Shown: piece after piece, positions 8,609 to 16,974 of the stretch | Position numbering within the stretch: position 1 is the stretch's first letter | Layout: every line of letters starts with the position of its first letter | From: Clostridiales bacterium | Lineage (GTDB): Bacteria; Bacillota; Clostridia; Caldicoprobacterales; UBA3941 | NCBI GenBank assembly: GCA_012518535.1 | Contig: JAAYRX010000003.1 | Span: 1 to 33,132, forward strand | Reading direction: 5' to 3' | DNA length: 33,132 nt | Translations under genes and position numbers: made by a program | The notes under the pieces: model-generated | Databases searched by the model: none | What the model was told of the DNA's origin: nothing | The model's input: the letters and a program-made list of their open reading frames with translations, nothing else

Positions 8609-9322
8609 TTACAGCGTAGCTATTTGAAATGCGATAACAGTCAGTATTACCCCCAATATTGCGCCCACAACCACCTCATAAAGGGTGTGTATTCCCGTTT
8701 CATAGCGGCTATGAAGCACTATAAGAGCCATCAACAGTCCTAGCGTAGATATCAATGCATTAACGCTTATGAGGGTTATGCAGGTAAATAAAGAGAAGGC
8801 CAAAGCACTATGACCGCTGGGCATACCTCCCCTTAAAAAAGTTCCCGACTTGTTTATATTTTTGATTATGATAACTGATATTACTACCATTATCAAACTA
8901 GCCGCTGTAATATGCACCGGCATGGTCTTAATCTGCTTTATAAGGGATAGGGATAGCTTATCTATCTTATCGTAAAATAATATATAGCCTATCACCATGG
9001 CGTTTATAGCCGTTATCAACACTCCTCCTGCAGCTACATTCTTTATAATTTTCGCCATTGGATGGTAATCCTCTTTAATCATATCCACTATCGTTTCGAT
9101 TGCCGTATTAACCATTTCAGCAACTACAACAAGAGTAATGGTTATAAACAACAAAATTATTTCTATTCTGGACATCTGAAAAAACACAGCTACAGAGAGT
9201 GTTAGGAGAGCTATAATGAGGTGTATTCTCATGTTCCTTTCTGTCCTGAAAGCATGGAACAAACCCTCAATAGCATCGTTGAAACTTTCTACCAAACTTC
9301 TACGTTTCATTAGCTTGGGCAT
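8609..9322 (-). CDS. dgkA: Diacylglycerol/undecaprenol kinase fused to a PAP2-type phosphatase
   Basis: A two-domain membrane protein of 237 residues. Residues 1-118 form a Gram-positive DgkA domain: FRTERNMRIH (25-34) and the catalytic EMVNTAIETIVD (69-80), with three membrane helices. In B. subtilis this enzyme phosphorylates undecaprenol. Residues 130-237 form a PAP2-like domain with GGMPSGHSA (165-173) and SRYETGIHTLYEV (205-217), the second and third motifs of lipid phosphate phosphatases; the first KxxxxxxRP motif is not clear. The fusion would place kinase and phosphatase acting on the same class of isoprenoid lipid in one polypeptide; that role is inferred. The ATG has GGGGG only 4 nt upstream, while a stronger AGGAGG lies farther up at 9359-9364 (see findings). 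Confidence 0.9.
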   Translation of the reverse strand: MPKLMKRRSLVESFNDAIEGLFHAFRTERNMRIHLIIALLTLSVAVFFQMSRIEIILLFITITLVVVAEMVNTAIETIVDMIKEDYHPMAKIIKNVAAGGVLITAINAMVIGYILFYDKIDKLSLSLIKQIKTMPVHITAASLIMVVISVIIIKNINKSGTFLRGGMPSGHSALAFSLFTCITLISVNALISTLGLLMALIVLHSRYETGIHTLYEVVVGAILGVILTVIAFQIATL

Positions 9323-9404
9323 AATACCCCCGATTCAAATCGTAAGGCGAATGCACAACCTCCTTTTTGATTTGTAGCATTGTACTCAAGTCCATGCTCA
9401 CAAT

Positions 9405-9923
9405 TTAAGATCTGGTCAGGTTAAGGGACTCTAGTATAGCTTCCTCTTTAGGACGCATGACTTTCATATCCCCATCTTCTATATGATCATAACCCAATAG
9501 GTGCAACATCCCATGAACCACTAAAAAGCCCAGCTCTCGTTCGAAACTATGACCATATTCAAGGGCTTGGTCCCGCACCTTTTCCATAGAAATAACAATA
9601 TCCCCCAGGATTACTGAGCCGGTATCGGGATGGATATCGTTAATAAGTTCTTCTTCGTCCAAATAATCACAGCCACCCTGTATCTCCAACATGGGGAATG
9701 AAAGCACATCAGTAGCCATGGTAATACCTCTAAATTGGGAATTCATCTGCTCTATTGTAGTATTATCCACTAGGGTAATGCTTACCATGGCGTTGAAGTC
9801 AAATCCCTCCATATCCAACGTTCTGTGAACACAAGCTGTAATAATATCCTCCGTGCTATTTGTAATTTCAATTACATCTTGGCTGTTTTCGATTTCTACC
9901 GTTATTCCATCATGTAAATCCAT
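9405..9923 (-). CDS. ybeY: Endoribonuclease YbeY (rRNA maturation factor)
   Basis: Zinc-dependent single-strand RNase involved in 16S rRNA 3' end maturation and 70S quality control. The 172-residue protein contains the metal-binding signature HGMLHLLGYDH (137-147), with the three histidine ligands at 137, 141 and 147, and the upstream TDVLSFPM segment (71-78). An acidic stretch DEEELINDIHPD (89-100) separates the two, as is common in Firmicutes. It follows pgpH by 18 bp, and its position upstream of era matches the B. subtilis yqfF-yqfG-dgkA-cdd-era order. Confidence 0.96.
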   Translation of the reverse strand: MDLHDGITVEIENSQDVIEITNSTEDIITACVHRTLDMEGFDFNAMVSITLVDNTTIEQMNSQFRGITMATDVLSFPMLEIQGGCDYLDEEELINDIHPDTGSVILGDIVISMEKVRDQALEYGHSFERELGFLVVHGMLHLLGYDHIEDGDMKVMRPKEEAILESLNLTRS

Positions 9924-9941
9924 AGTATGCTTCCCTACCTA

Positions 9942-12164
9942 TTACTCTACTTTTTCCTCAACTTTTGGGTATTCTACCCTCTCATGAAAAAATCCAGTCA
10001 TTACACCAGTAAAAGCGTTTGAAATGGTGTTTAGGTCTTTAAGAGTTAGATGACAGTCGTCTAATTGCCCATCTTCCAATTTACTTCTTACCAGCCGATG
10101 AATCAAGGTCTCCACCTTCTCGGGGTTAGGATCTGAAATAGACCTTACAGCCGCCTCAACCGTATCGGCCATCATTACTATGGCAGTTTCCTTCTTTTTG
10201 GGTTTTGGGCCAGGGTATCTAAAATCATCAATATGAACACTTCCATCCTCGTCCTCTTCTTTGGCTTTATGGTAAAAATAGGCTACTGAAGTTGTGCCAT
10301 GGTGCTGGACAATAAAGTCCTGGATCACCTTAGGCAATTTGTATTTCTTGGCCAGTTCTATACCATCCTTTACATGGGAGATGATTATATGAGTGCTTAA
10401 GCTGGGATTCAAATTGTCGTGAGGATTCCCCATAGCTATTTGATTTTCCTTAAAGTAAAAAGGTCTTTTAATTTTCCCTGTATCATGATAATAGGCACCT
10501 ACCCGGGCCAGGAGACCATCGGCACCTACAGCCTCAGCTGCGTTTTCGGCAAGGTTAGCCACAATAATACTATGGTGATATGTGCCCGGTGCCTCCATAA
10601 GCATACGCTTTAATATGGGATGGTTGGGATTCGATAATTCTACCAGTTTTATGGGTGTAACAATACCAAACAAGTTTTCCCATATAGGCAATGTCCCTAC
10701 CAAAAAGATCCCGGACAACAGCCCACCCCCTATACCCCAAAGGGATGTCTTTAAGGCAGCAAACCAACCACTGGAAGACATCATCTCCAAAGCAAATATA
10801 CTTGCAAAGTTTACGATGCTTGTTGCGATGCCCGCCCATACAAGGCCATTTCGCTGTTTTGCATTGTTGCATATATATATACCCAAGATCCCTCCGGTCA
10901 AGGTCATTATTATTATGTTGAGCGAATTATCAAACATTACACCGAATAATAAGGATAAAGCTACATTGACGATTCCGGCAGCCAAAGGTCCCACCAATAT
11001 TGTTAAGAGCATAGCTCCCAGGGCAGTGGGAATAAGATATTGATGAATCTGGCTTGTAGACAAGGCAAGACCCAGAACCATCCAAATAATCAGGCTCACC
11101 ATCAAAAGATGTGCAGGATTGGTTATTGCTCGTTTTTCAAAAGCTGTAAGGAAGAGGATTACCACAATTTCAGTTAATAAAACAATTATGCCTATGCCTA
11201 GGACAACAGGGATGTTCAGCTTCTCTTCCTTTAACATGCCTAACTTTTGCAGCATAGCATATTGCTGTTCGCTTATGGGCTGTCCTGCCTGTACTATATA
11301 TTGGCCCTTTTTATACATAACAGGTTCAACGTTTTCAGCAGCGCGATCCCTCTCCTCCTCCGTAGCCTTTTCGTCAAGGATCATATTTGATCTTAATGTT
11401 GATACACCAATACTAGTGCCCAGTATCCTTAACTCATTGGAAATCGGTAGGGACATCATCTCTTCCCTTAAGGCATTTTTTGCTTCCAATAGGTTGTCCT
11501 GCTTGATATGCAACTCTAATAGCCCACTTAATGCAGTTAATAGGTGTTCCTGTAATTGATTCAGTTCCTCAATATCAGCATTGAGGCAGGCAAGGATCTC
11601 GTCTCTTGATAACATTATGGGAAAATTGTCTCTGATTTCGCCGATAAACTGGTCCGTTAATATCTCATCAGGACTTGGCTCCCTCAGGTCTTCTACCGAG
11701 GTATCGGCTTCCTCACTAACACTCTCTTCGCCCGTAGTTTCTGCATTTTGATCCTCATAAATCATTTGGGCTTGTAACTCTTGCTTATAAGCTGTAAACC
11801 TTTCTTCCACTAATATTCTGGCCTCATCTATTCGATTAAATACATCTTCAACTTCAGCCAAAACACTTTCACTTATATGTTCATCAAATCTATATATGGG
11901 AGACACACTGTCCCTTGCAGCCTGTCGAAGCTTATCAGTGGCAATGGTATCCTCTGCGTCCCATGGTGCACTTATAGGGGTTTGTACTATATCTCCTTCT
12001 TTCAAGGAAAACTGTTTGGGTATAACGGCAGTCATAAGCACAGCGAAGACAATGATATAATTGAACACGGCTAATAAAACCCCTAACACCTTCGTGCTCC
12101 GTAGGAAATCTATAAATCCCCTTATGTGAGGGCTTCCCCCTTTTCTGGTAACAGCTTGATTCAC
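9942..12164 (-). CDS. pgpH: Cyclic-di-AMP phosphodiesterase PgpH-type (7TM-HD)
   Basis: Membrane-bound HD-domain hydrolase that degrades c-di-AMP to pApA in Firmicutes. The 740-residue protein has one N-terminal membrane segment, then an extracytoplasmic 7TMR-HDED domain (about residues 60-310) that includes a Glu/Asp-rich insert. Seven membrane helices (about 320-500) and a C-terminal cytoplasmic HD domain follow, with HHSIIVANLAENAA near 530 and the catalytic HD at 560-561 (YHDTGK). The start is GTG, set by GGGAGG at 12171-12176 with a 6-nt spacer. It heads a transcript running to recO from a promoter just upstream. Confidence 0.95.
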   Translation of the reverse strand: MNQAVTRKGGSPHIRGFIDFLRSTKVLGVLLAVFNYIIVFAVLMTAVIPKQFSLKEGDIVQTPISAPWDAEDTIATDKLRQAARDSVSPIYRFDEHISESVLAEVEDVFNRIDEARILVEERFTAYKQELQAQMIYEDQNAETTGEESVSEEADTSVEDLREPSPDEILTDQFIGEIRDNFPIMLSRDEILACLNADIEELNQLQEHLLTALSGLLELHIKQDNLLEAKNALREEMMSLPISNELRILGTSIGVSTLRSNMILDEKATEEERDRAAENVEPVMYKKGQYIVQAGQPISEQQYAMLQKLGMLKEEKLNIPVVLGIGIIVLLTEIVVILFLTAFEKRAITNPAHLLMVSLIIWMVLGLALSTSQIHQYLIPTALGAMLLTILVGPLAAGIVNVALSLLFGVMFDNSLNIIIMTLTGGILGIYICNNAKQRNGLVWAGIATSIVNFASIFALEMMSSSGWFAALKTSLWGIGGGLLSGIFLVGTLPIWENLFGIVTPIKLVELSNPNHPILKRMLMEAPGTYHHSIIVANLAENAAEAVGADGLLARVGAYYHDTGKIKRPFYFKENQIAMGNPHDNLNPSLSTHIIISHVKDGIELAKKYKLPKVIQDFIVQHHGTTSVAYFYHKAKEEDEDGSVHIDDFRYPGPKPKKKETAIVMMADTVEAAVRSISDPNPEKVETLIHRLVRSKLEDGQLDDCHLTLKDLNTISNAFTGVMTGFFHERVEYPKVEEKVE

Positions 12165-12210
12165 TATAACCTCCCTCTTCCTGAATAGAAGAACTTAAGC
12201 AATAAAAGTT

Positions 12211-12238
12211 ATCTTATAAAAGGGTAATAACAAGTCAA
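12211..12238 (-). promoter_or_regulatory. Candidate promoter of the pgpH-ybeY-dgkA-cdd-era-yqzL-recO operon
   Basis: TTGACT (12233-12238) and TAAGAT (12211-12216) are spaced 16 bp apart on the minus strand, in the 107-bp gap between phoH and pgpH. A 9-bp inverted repeat, ACATCTCCT (12238-12246) with AGGAGATGT (12274-12282), joins the end of phoH to the -35 edge. Confidence 0.5.
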
Positions 12239-12271
12239 CATCTCCTAAACAACCAGTGCTACCGAATAAGG

Positions 12272-13255
12272 TCAGGAGATGTCGTTCATTTTCTTTCTAT
12301 GGTAGTTATCATAGGCCCTGATAATTGACATTACAAGCTCATGCCTGACAACGTCTCTGTGGGTTAAGCGAACAAAGCCGATACCTTTGATCCCTTTTAA
12401 AACATCAGAGGCCTCAACCAAACCGGATTTTGCACCCGACACCAGATCTATTTGGGTTATATCTCCATTTATTACTGCTTTGGAGCCTATCCCAAGACGA
12501 GTTAAGAACATCTTCATCTGCTCAGAGGTAGTATTCTGAGCCTCATCCAGTATTATAAATGCATCATCCAATGTCCTGCCACGCATATAGGCCAGTGGAG
12601 CCACTTCAATAATACCCCGATCGATTAGCCTGGTATAGGTCTCGAGCCCCATTAAGTCATGTAATGCATCATATAGAGGTCTTAGATAGGGGTCCACCTT
12701 GTTTTGCAGATCCCCGGGTAGAAACCCAAGTTTTTCCCCGGCCTCCACAGCCGGTCTGGTTAAAATAATCCGACTTATATCCTTGTTTTTGAAGGCATTT
12801 ACTGCCATGGCCATAGCCAGATACGTCTTTCCGGTACCGGCAGGACCAATACCAAAGACTATATCATTATGTCTCATAGCATTTACGTATTGTGTCTGCC
12901 CTAAAGTTTTGCATTTGATCTGCTTCCCCTTATAGGTGACACATATAACGTCATCTGTCAGCTCTACAATATGGTCGGTCTCACCAGCCTTTACCAATTG
13001 TGTAATATACCTTACCCTGCCTTTATCTACTCTGGTACCGTCCTCTATTCCATCTAAAAGCTTGTTTAGAACAGTATAAGCCATCTCAACGGATTTCTCA
13101 TTGCCGCTGATCCTTAGTTGAGTCTGGCGTGCAATTATCTGTACTCCAAATTCCTCTTCCAGCAAACGGATGTTTTCATCAAATTTCCCAAAGAGTTCCA
13201 TCATATGGTTCAGGTTTTGTATGTCAATCAATCTTTCCTTTTGAAATTCCTCCAA
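12272..13255 (-). CDS. phoH: PhoH family ATPase
   Basis: P-loop ATPase of the PhoH/PhoL group. The cellular function is unresolved; RNA-helicase-like activity has been proposed for relatives. The 327-residue protein has an N-terminal KH-like RNA-binding segment (about 25-75) and a PhoH domain with Walker A GPAGTGKT (137-144), TRPAVEAGEKLGFLPGDL (166-183) and Walker B ILDEAQN (235-241). The start is TTG, fixed by AGGAGG at 13263-13268 with a 7-nt spacer. That ribosome binding site lies at the stop codon of yqfD, so translation is probably coupled. The yqfC-yqfD-phoH order is conserved in Bacillus. Confidence 0.95.
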   Translation of the reverse strand: MEEFQKERLIDIQNLNHMMELFGKFDENIRLLEEEFGVQIIARQTQLRISGNEKSVEMAYTVLNKLLDGIEDGTRVDKGRVRYITQLVKAGETDHIVELTDDVICVTYKGKQIKCKTLGQTQYVNAMRHNDIVFGIGPAGTGKTYLAMAMAVNAFKNKDISRIILTRPAVEAGEKLGFLPGDLQNKVDPYLRPLYDALHDLMGLETYTRLIDRGIIEVAPLAYMRGRTLDDAFIILDEAQNTTSEQMKMFLTRLGIGSKAVINGDITQIDLVSGAKSGLVEASDVLKGIKGIGFVRLTHRDVVRHELVMSIIRAYDNYHRKKMNDIS

Positions 13256-13266
13256 ATAACTTCCTC

Positions 13267-14457
13267 CTAATTGGTTAAAAGCTCCACTTGTTCTGCTATA
13301 TCTTCCAATACTTCGATATATACTATTGCATCATAACCTGTATCTTTTATAATATCGTATTTGAACGTTTTGTCAATGATTTTCACTCCCTTGGGAATCC
13401 TTTTGAAAGCATCCTCCATGGCCCTTTCAGAGGCCTTTTCCTTGGCCAGATCCATACCATCCCCTTGTTCTATTGTCGTTAGCTCGTAATAATCCCTTAT
13501 GGTCCAGGAAATCCAGCCAAGTTTTGATATACCCAGAAAGGGTTCTTCTCTCTCTTCAACCTCATATTCGTCAAAGGGTATATCTTTCCTATCTATATCA
13601 ATCTCCCACTCCTTTGTTTCAAGAACCTTGTGGGTGACTTTTCTCCCTGTTCTAACCTTAAGCACATCCCTTATGTCCCCATATCCCCTTCCTTCATACC
13701 AAGTTCTGGCGAATACTTTGGCTTTTGCGTGTACATAACGGATTGTTTCCATATCTTCGTGGTGTATTATTCCGCTGACTAAAAGTTGCCCCTTTCTAAC
13801 GGTATCACCCACCTCTACCAATGCATCCCCTTCCAGGACCAGGATCTGATTTATAATTCCGTCTTTGGAAGCGATAATATTACAAGGCGTTTCAGCATCC
13901 AGCAATTTTGGAGGCTTTTCCCTTTCTACTGCCCTGATGATAGCTTTGGTCCCCTTGAATTCTATGCTGACCCATGAAAGTTCAGGAATCTCTATAAGCA
14001 TTTCATTCTCTATCTTCCAAGTATCCAGTTTTCCCTTATATGCTCCAGGTTTTATACCCTTCTTTTCAAGGTTGGAGTAAATAATATCCGGATTGATCTT
14101 TAGTGTTCCCACTACCTCAACCTGCCATATGAAAGATGATAGGACATACAAAGTAGTCATAAACACTACTATGCCGGTTAGTAGCATCTTGCGATGTCTA
14201 AAACGGTATAGGATAAAGGGAAACCCTTTTTTATTCATTATTCTTATTTTAGCATGTACTTTTCTTGCGATTGGTGGCAAGGATTTAAAATCTTTAATCC
14301 CTATATTGGCATTAAGAGATGTATAACTTATCCGTCTTATCCCCCATAGTTTAATGCCCCTGCTAACGCACAGGTTAATAAACTTCTCAAGGGACAGACC
14401 ATCAACCCTTATAACCAGATAACCAATGAAATAATTCCAAACTCTTAAGAAGATCAT
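13267..14457 (-). CDS. yqfD: Sporulation protein YqfD (SpoIV-type)
   Basis: A 396-residue protein with one membrane helix at about residues 90-112 (LLTGIVVFMTTLYVLSSFIW), a cytoplasmic N-terminal region and a large extracytoplasmic part, matching the YqfD family. B. subtilis yqfD is expressed in the mother cell during sporulation; a mechanistic role is not well defined. The C-terminal region contains a biotin-lipoyl-like segment (LVEVGDTVRKGQLLVSG). I chose the ATG at 14457 over the track's GTG at 14466 because AGGGG immediately precedes the GTG and is spaced properly only for the ATG. The gene follows yqfC by about 100 bp. Confidence 0.88.
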   Translation of the reverse strand: MIFLRVWNYFIGYLVIRVDGLSLEKFINLCVSRGIKLWGIRRISYTSLNANIGIKDFKSLPPIARKVHAKIRIMNKKGFPFILYRFRHRKMLLTGIVVFMTTLYVLSSFIWQVEVVGTLKINPDIIYSNLEKKGIKPGAYKGKLDTWKIENEMLIEIPELSWVSIEFKGTKAIIRAVEREKPPKLLDAETPCNIIASKDGIINQILVLEGDALVEVGDTVRKGQLLVSGIIHHEDMETIRYVHAKAKVFARTWYEGRGYGDIRDVLKVRTGRKVTHKVLETKEWEIDIDRKDIPFDEYEVEEREEPFLGISKLGWISWTIRDYYELTTIEQGDGMDLAKEKASERAMEDAFKRIPKGVKIIDKTFKYDIIKDTGYDAIVYIEVLEDIAEQVELLTN

Positions 14458-14563
14458 GGCACTCACCCCTAATTGTCTTATATTCCTTATCCTATAGCAT
14501 TATTCCATAGAAGGGTCATGCCACCTAAATAGCTCGACTGAAATTGCCTAATAGCTTCACCCG

Positions 14564-14842
14564 CTATATAAATTCTATAGACTTTATATCCCCGCTTATC
14601 ATGATATCTTCTTCGGCAATATTTCGAAGATGCAACTCTTCCCCTTGTACCCTGATTAATCCTATGGTCGAATTGACTCTTATGATGCTTGGAGTGTATT
14701 CGATAATCCCCCTGTGATTTTCTACCAACATCTGGTTATTGCCAATCAAATTGATTTTCGGCATATTGAGGGTTATTTCTTTAGGCAGCTCAAACATCTC
14801 AGAAACAGTGGCTTTTACCGTCTGCAACTTCTTTTTTTTCAT
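14564..14842 (-). CDS. yqfC: Sporulation protein YqfC
   Basis: The 92-residue protein shows the YqfC family pattern: a basic N-terminus, FELPKEITLNMPKINLIGN, an ENHRGIIEYTP motif near the middle and a C-terminal beta-rich part ending IKSIEF. B. subtilis yqfC belongs to the sigma-E mother-cell regulon together with yqfD; the molecular function is unknown. AAAGGGG lies upstream of the ATG. The leader contains a long inverted repeat (14891-14941), and a terminator for the preceding gene lies just beyond it, so yqfC probably starts its own transcript. Confidence 0.88.
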   Translation of the reverse strand: MKKKKLQTVKATVSEMFELPKEITLNMPKINLIGNNQMLVENHRGIIEYTPSIIRVNSTIGLIRVQGEELHLRNIAEEDIMISGDIKSIEFI

Positions 14843-14890
14843 AAAACTACCCCTTTAATCTAATTTACCATTAATATGAACTGGGAAATT

Positions 14891-14941
14891 GAAGTTTAAC
14901 TTGAGCTGTATCTACTATAGATAACTGAAAAATTAAACTTC
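14891..14941. repeat. Inverted repeat in the yqfC leader
   Basis: Outer arms GAAGTTTAA (14891-14899) and TTAAACTTC (14933-14941) match perfectly and enclose an inner TATCTA/TAGATA hairpin. It lies between the terminator at 14972-15000 and the yqfC start, and could be an operator or a folded leader. Confidence 0.4.
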
Positions 14942-14960
14942 TTGACTAATCTATTCTATG

Positions 14961-15000
14961 CAAAAACAACAAAACTAGAATGTATTCATCATTCTAGTTT
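14961..15000 (-). terminator. Rho-independent terminator after the 130-residue membrane protein gene
   Basis: On the minus strand a perfect 11-bp stem, AAACTAGAATG with CATTCTAGTTT (14972-14982 and 14990-15000), has a 7-nt loop and is followed by TTTTGTTGTTTTTG. It begins 12 bp after the stop codon at 15013, so it separates the nfeD unit from yqfC. Confidence 0.8.
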
Positions 15001-15012
15001 CGCCAGTATATT

Positions 15013-15405
15013 CTATCTTCTTTTACTCTTTGGTGCCGCCAAAATTTCAGATAGGATTATTCCCTCTATCAGTTTATCTTTGGTCAACCCCTCGAGTATC
15101 CCTTTATGTTGTTTCTTCATTGGGGTCATGACAGGCTTTTGCTTTACCCTTTGAGTACTATTTCGATGCCTGGGTTCCAATTTCATTTGTGTCATTGGCT
15201 GCTTGGTAATGTGGGGACTTTCTATCCCGATTGTGTATTCCGGACTAGTCCTGTTCACACCGGTCTCTTGATGTTTGAATTCTTGTGGACCGGTTGGGAT
15301 TCCCATATTTGTATCCCTGGTTTGTGGTTTTTTTATCCCACCTATTGCCTTCACAATATTAATTACAATGGAAGCAAAGATAAAAAAAATCAATATTTCA
15401 GACAT
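15013..15405 (-). CDS. Uncharacterised single-pass membrane protein
   Basis: I do not recognise a named family. The 130-residue protein starts with a hydrophobic helix (MSEILIFFIFASIVINIVKA), followed by about 75 polar, probably unstructured residues rich in Thr, Pro, Lys and Gln. It ends in a compact, conserved-looking segment, KDKLIEGIILSEILAAPKSKRR, resembling the C-terminal tail of several small clostridial hypothetical proteins. The ATG at 15405 has AGGAGG at 15415-15420 (9-nt spacer); the track's upstream extension is rejected. It is 77 bp downstream of nfeD on the same strand and is followed by a terminator, so it should share the nfeD transcript. It occupies the place where floA (yqfA) normally follows nfeD, but it has no flotillin/SPFH features. 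Confidence 0.75.
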   Translation of the reverse strand: MSEILIFFIFASIVINIVKAIGGIKKPQTRDTNMGIPTGPQEFKHQETGVNRTSPEYTIGIESPHITKQPMTQMKLEPRHRNSTQRVKQKPVMTPMKKQHKGILEGLTKDKLIEGIILSEILAAPKSKRR

Positions 15406-15482
15406 CTTGCATATCCTCCTTTTTTTTGCTATTAAGCAACCCATAGTCCGGAGCGTAGACACAAAACCAATGTAAACTTGTA

Positions 15483-16784
15483 TTATTCTTTGTCCCTTTC
15501 CACAATCACGGATAGCCCTCCGGTCTGAATCACCTTAATACAGGTACCGCGCTTGATATACTCCCCTTGGGTCACTGCATCCAACCTGGTTCCGTCAATG
15601 TTTACAATCCCTGAAGGCCTTAAGGTGGTTAAGGCTACACCCTTTCTCCCTAGTAGATTCATATTTCTGTCTTCTTCGACTGTATCCGATTCACCTATAA
15701 TGGCTTCAGGCAAAACAAGACTTCTAAATACACCCACCCGTACCAGTAAATATATAAGCATTGGGGCAATAATTACGCTTATCCCGGATGCAATTCCCAG
15801 ATTCCTAATACCTCTTACAGGATCCGATGCAATAAATACGATACCTATCAAAATCGCACTAATCCCACTAATCCCCGGAATACCAAACCCGGGAATCATT
15901 GCCTCTATAAGCAATAATATGACACCGATAAGGAACAATAAGACAGGCCACCATTGTGAATAACCCGCAATAATATTGGAACCGAAATAAAGTGTGAGAG
16001 CAGTTATTCCCACAACACCAAATATACCAAAGCCCTCAGTAAATATCTCAATGATGATTGCTATTATCCCTATTGCCAGTATTATCGGTGCTACACTGCC
16101 CTGGGTTATGAATTGGGCCAATCTGACCAATAGATCCGGCGAAGCTTTAACTATATTTGCCTCCGCAAATCCCAAATAAGTCAAAACATTTTGTCGGCCT
16201 TTCAGTACCGCTTCGGCATATCCGTATTCTTTAGCAGTCTCAGCGGTTATGTCCAGCAAGGAACCGGACGGGGAAAGTCCTGGGATATCAATATCCTTAT
16301 CTACCATTGCAGCGGCGATGGTCTTATCCCTGCCATTTTTCTCTGCTGTGGCTTCAAATTCACCTCTAATGGCTGCTACAGCCTTTATGCTATATGGTAT
16401 AGGTTCAGCTGCCCCCATATGGCTGCCGGGGGCCATAATAATTCTGGGAGCACTAATGGATAAAAGAGCCCCTGCTGACAAGGCCCTATCCTCAATATAC
16501 ACAATAATGGGGATACTTGTATCTTCAATGGCCTCTTTCATTCGAAAAGCAGCATCAACCCTTCCTCCAAGGGTAGATATCTCTACCAGTATTGCATCCA
16601 CCTTTTTTTCTTCTGCTTCTTTGATGCTCTTTTTGAAAAACGTAGCCATAGCAGGAGTTATTTCTCCGTTTATGGGAATAACATAGACAGTTGTTCTGCT
16701 CTCTGCCCATATTCCAATAAAATTCGTACCAATTGTTATAAGTAATATTAAACCTAAAACTATCATGAGGGTTCTTTTCTTCAT
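15483..16784 (-). CDS. nfeD: NfeD-family membrane-bound ClpP-class protease
   Basis: Long-form NfeD (NfeD1b, B. subtilis YqeZ type) of 433 residues. It has a signal-type hydrophobic segment (about 5-25), then a ClpP/SppA-like serine protease domain with GGRVDAAF (73-80) and ALSAGALLS (101-109), where Ser103 is the likely nucleophile. The partner lysine is probably among Lys149-Lys163. Four to five membrane helices follow (about 230-360), then a C-terminal OB fold (about 375-430, ending VIVERDK). Such proteins normally work with the flotillin FloA in membrane microdomains; floA is absent here. The ATG at 16784 starts directly before the hydrophobic segment; the track's GTG adds 14 residues. 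The candidate promoter overlaps a perfect palindrome. Confidence 0.92.
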   Translation of the reverse strand: MKKRTLMIVLGLILLITIGTNFIGIWAESRTTVYVIPINGEITPAMATFFKKSIKEAEEKKVDAILVEISTLGGRVDAAFRMKEAIEDTSIPIIVYIEDRALSAGALLSISAPRIIMAPGSHMGAAEPIPYSIKAVAAIRGEFEATAEKNGRDKTIAAAMVDKDIDIPGLSPSGSLLDITAETAKEYGYAEAVLKGRQNVLTYLGFAEANIVKASPDLLVRLAQFITQGSVAPIILAIGIIAIIIEIFTEGFGIFGVVGITALTLYFGSNIIAGYSQWWPVLLFLIGVILLLIEAMIPGFGIPGISGISAILIGIVFIASDPVRGIRNLGIASGISVIIAPMLIYLLVRVGVFRSLVLPEAIIGESDTVEEDRNMNLLGRKGVALTTLRPSGIVNIDGTRLDAVTQGEYIKRGTCIKVIQTGGLSVIVERDKE

Positions 16785-16895
16785 ATAGGCTCGCCTCTGA
16801 ATAAATAGAATTTTGATATGTCTCACATCTATATTGATTCCCTAAAAATCACACCAGTCCTTCTTTTGCAATATTGGTCAGCTCTGTACCAGAAA

Positions 16896-16914
16896 AGTAT
16901 AATTCAATTATACT
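16896..16914. promoter_or_regulatory. 19-bp palindrome over the -10 of the candidate nfeD promoter
   Basis: AGTATAATTCAATTATACT is a perfect 9+1+9 palindrome. It contains TATAAT on both strands (minus strand 16907-16912). The best -35 for the minus strand (TGAAAA, 16-bp spacer) is weak, which would suit an activator- or repressor-controlled promoter. It is about 110 bp upstream of nfeD. Confidence 0.4.
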
Positions 16915-16974
16915 ATATTATCAGATTATTTTCATTATTATTTAGCAGATTAACCTCTGTAAATATAAGTTTAC

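Noticed and set aside
12238-12282. 9-bp inverted repeat ACATCTCCT/AGGAGATGT after phoH as a terminator
   Set aside because: The loop is 27 nt, one arm lies inside phoH and no T run follows; it overlaps the likely pgpH promoter instead.
14843-14960. Sigma-E promoter for yqfC (TCATATT as -35)
   Set aside because: The -35 match has no CATACA-type -10 at the right distance and lies too close to the ribosome binding site.
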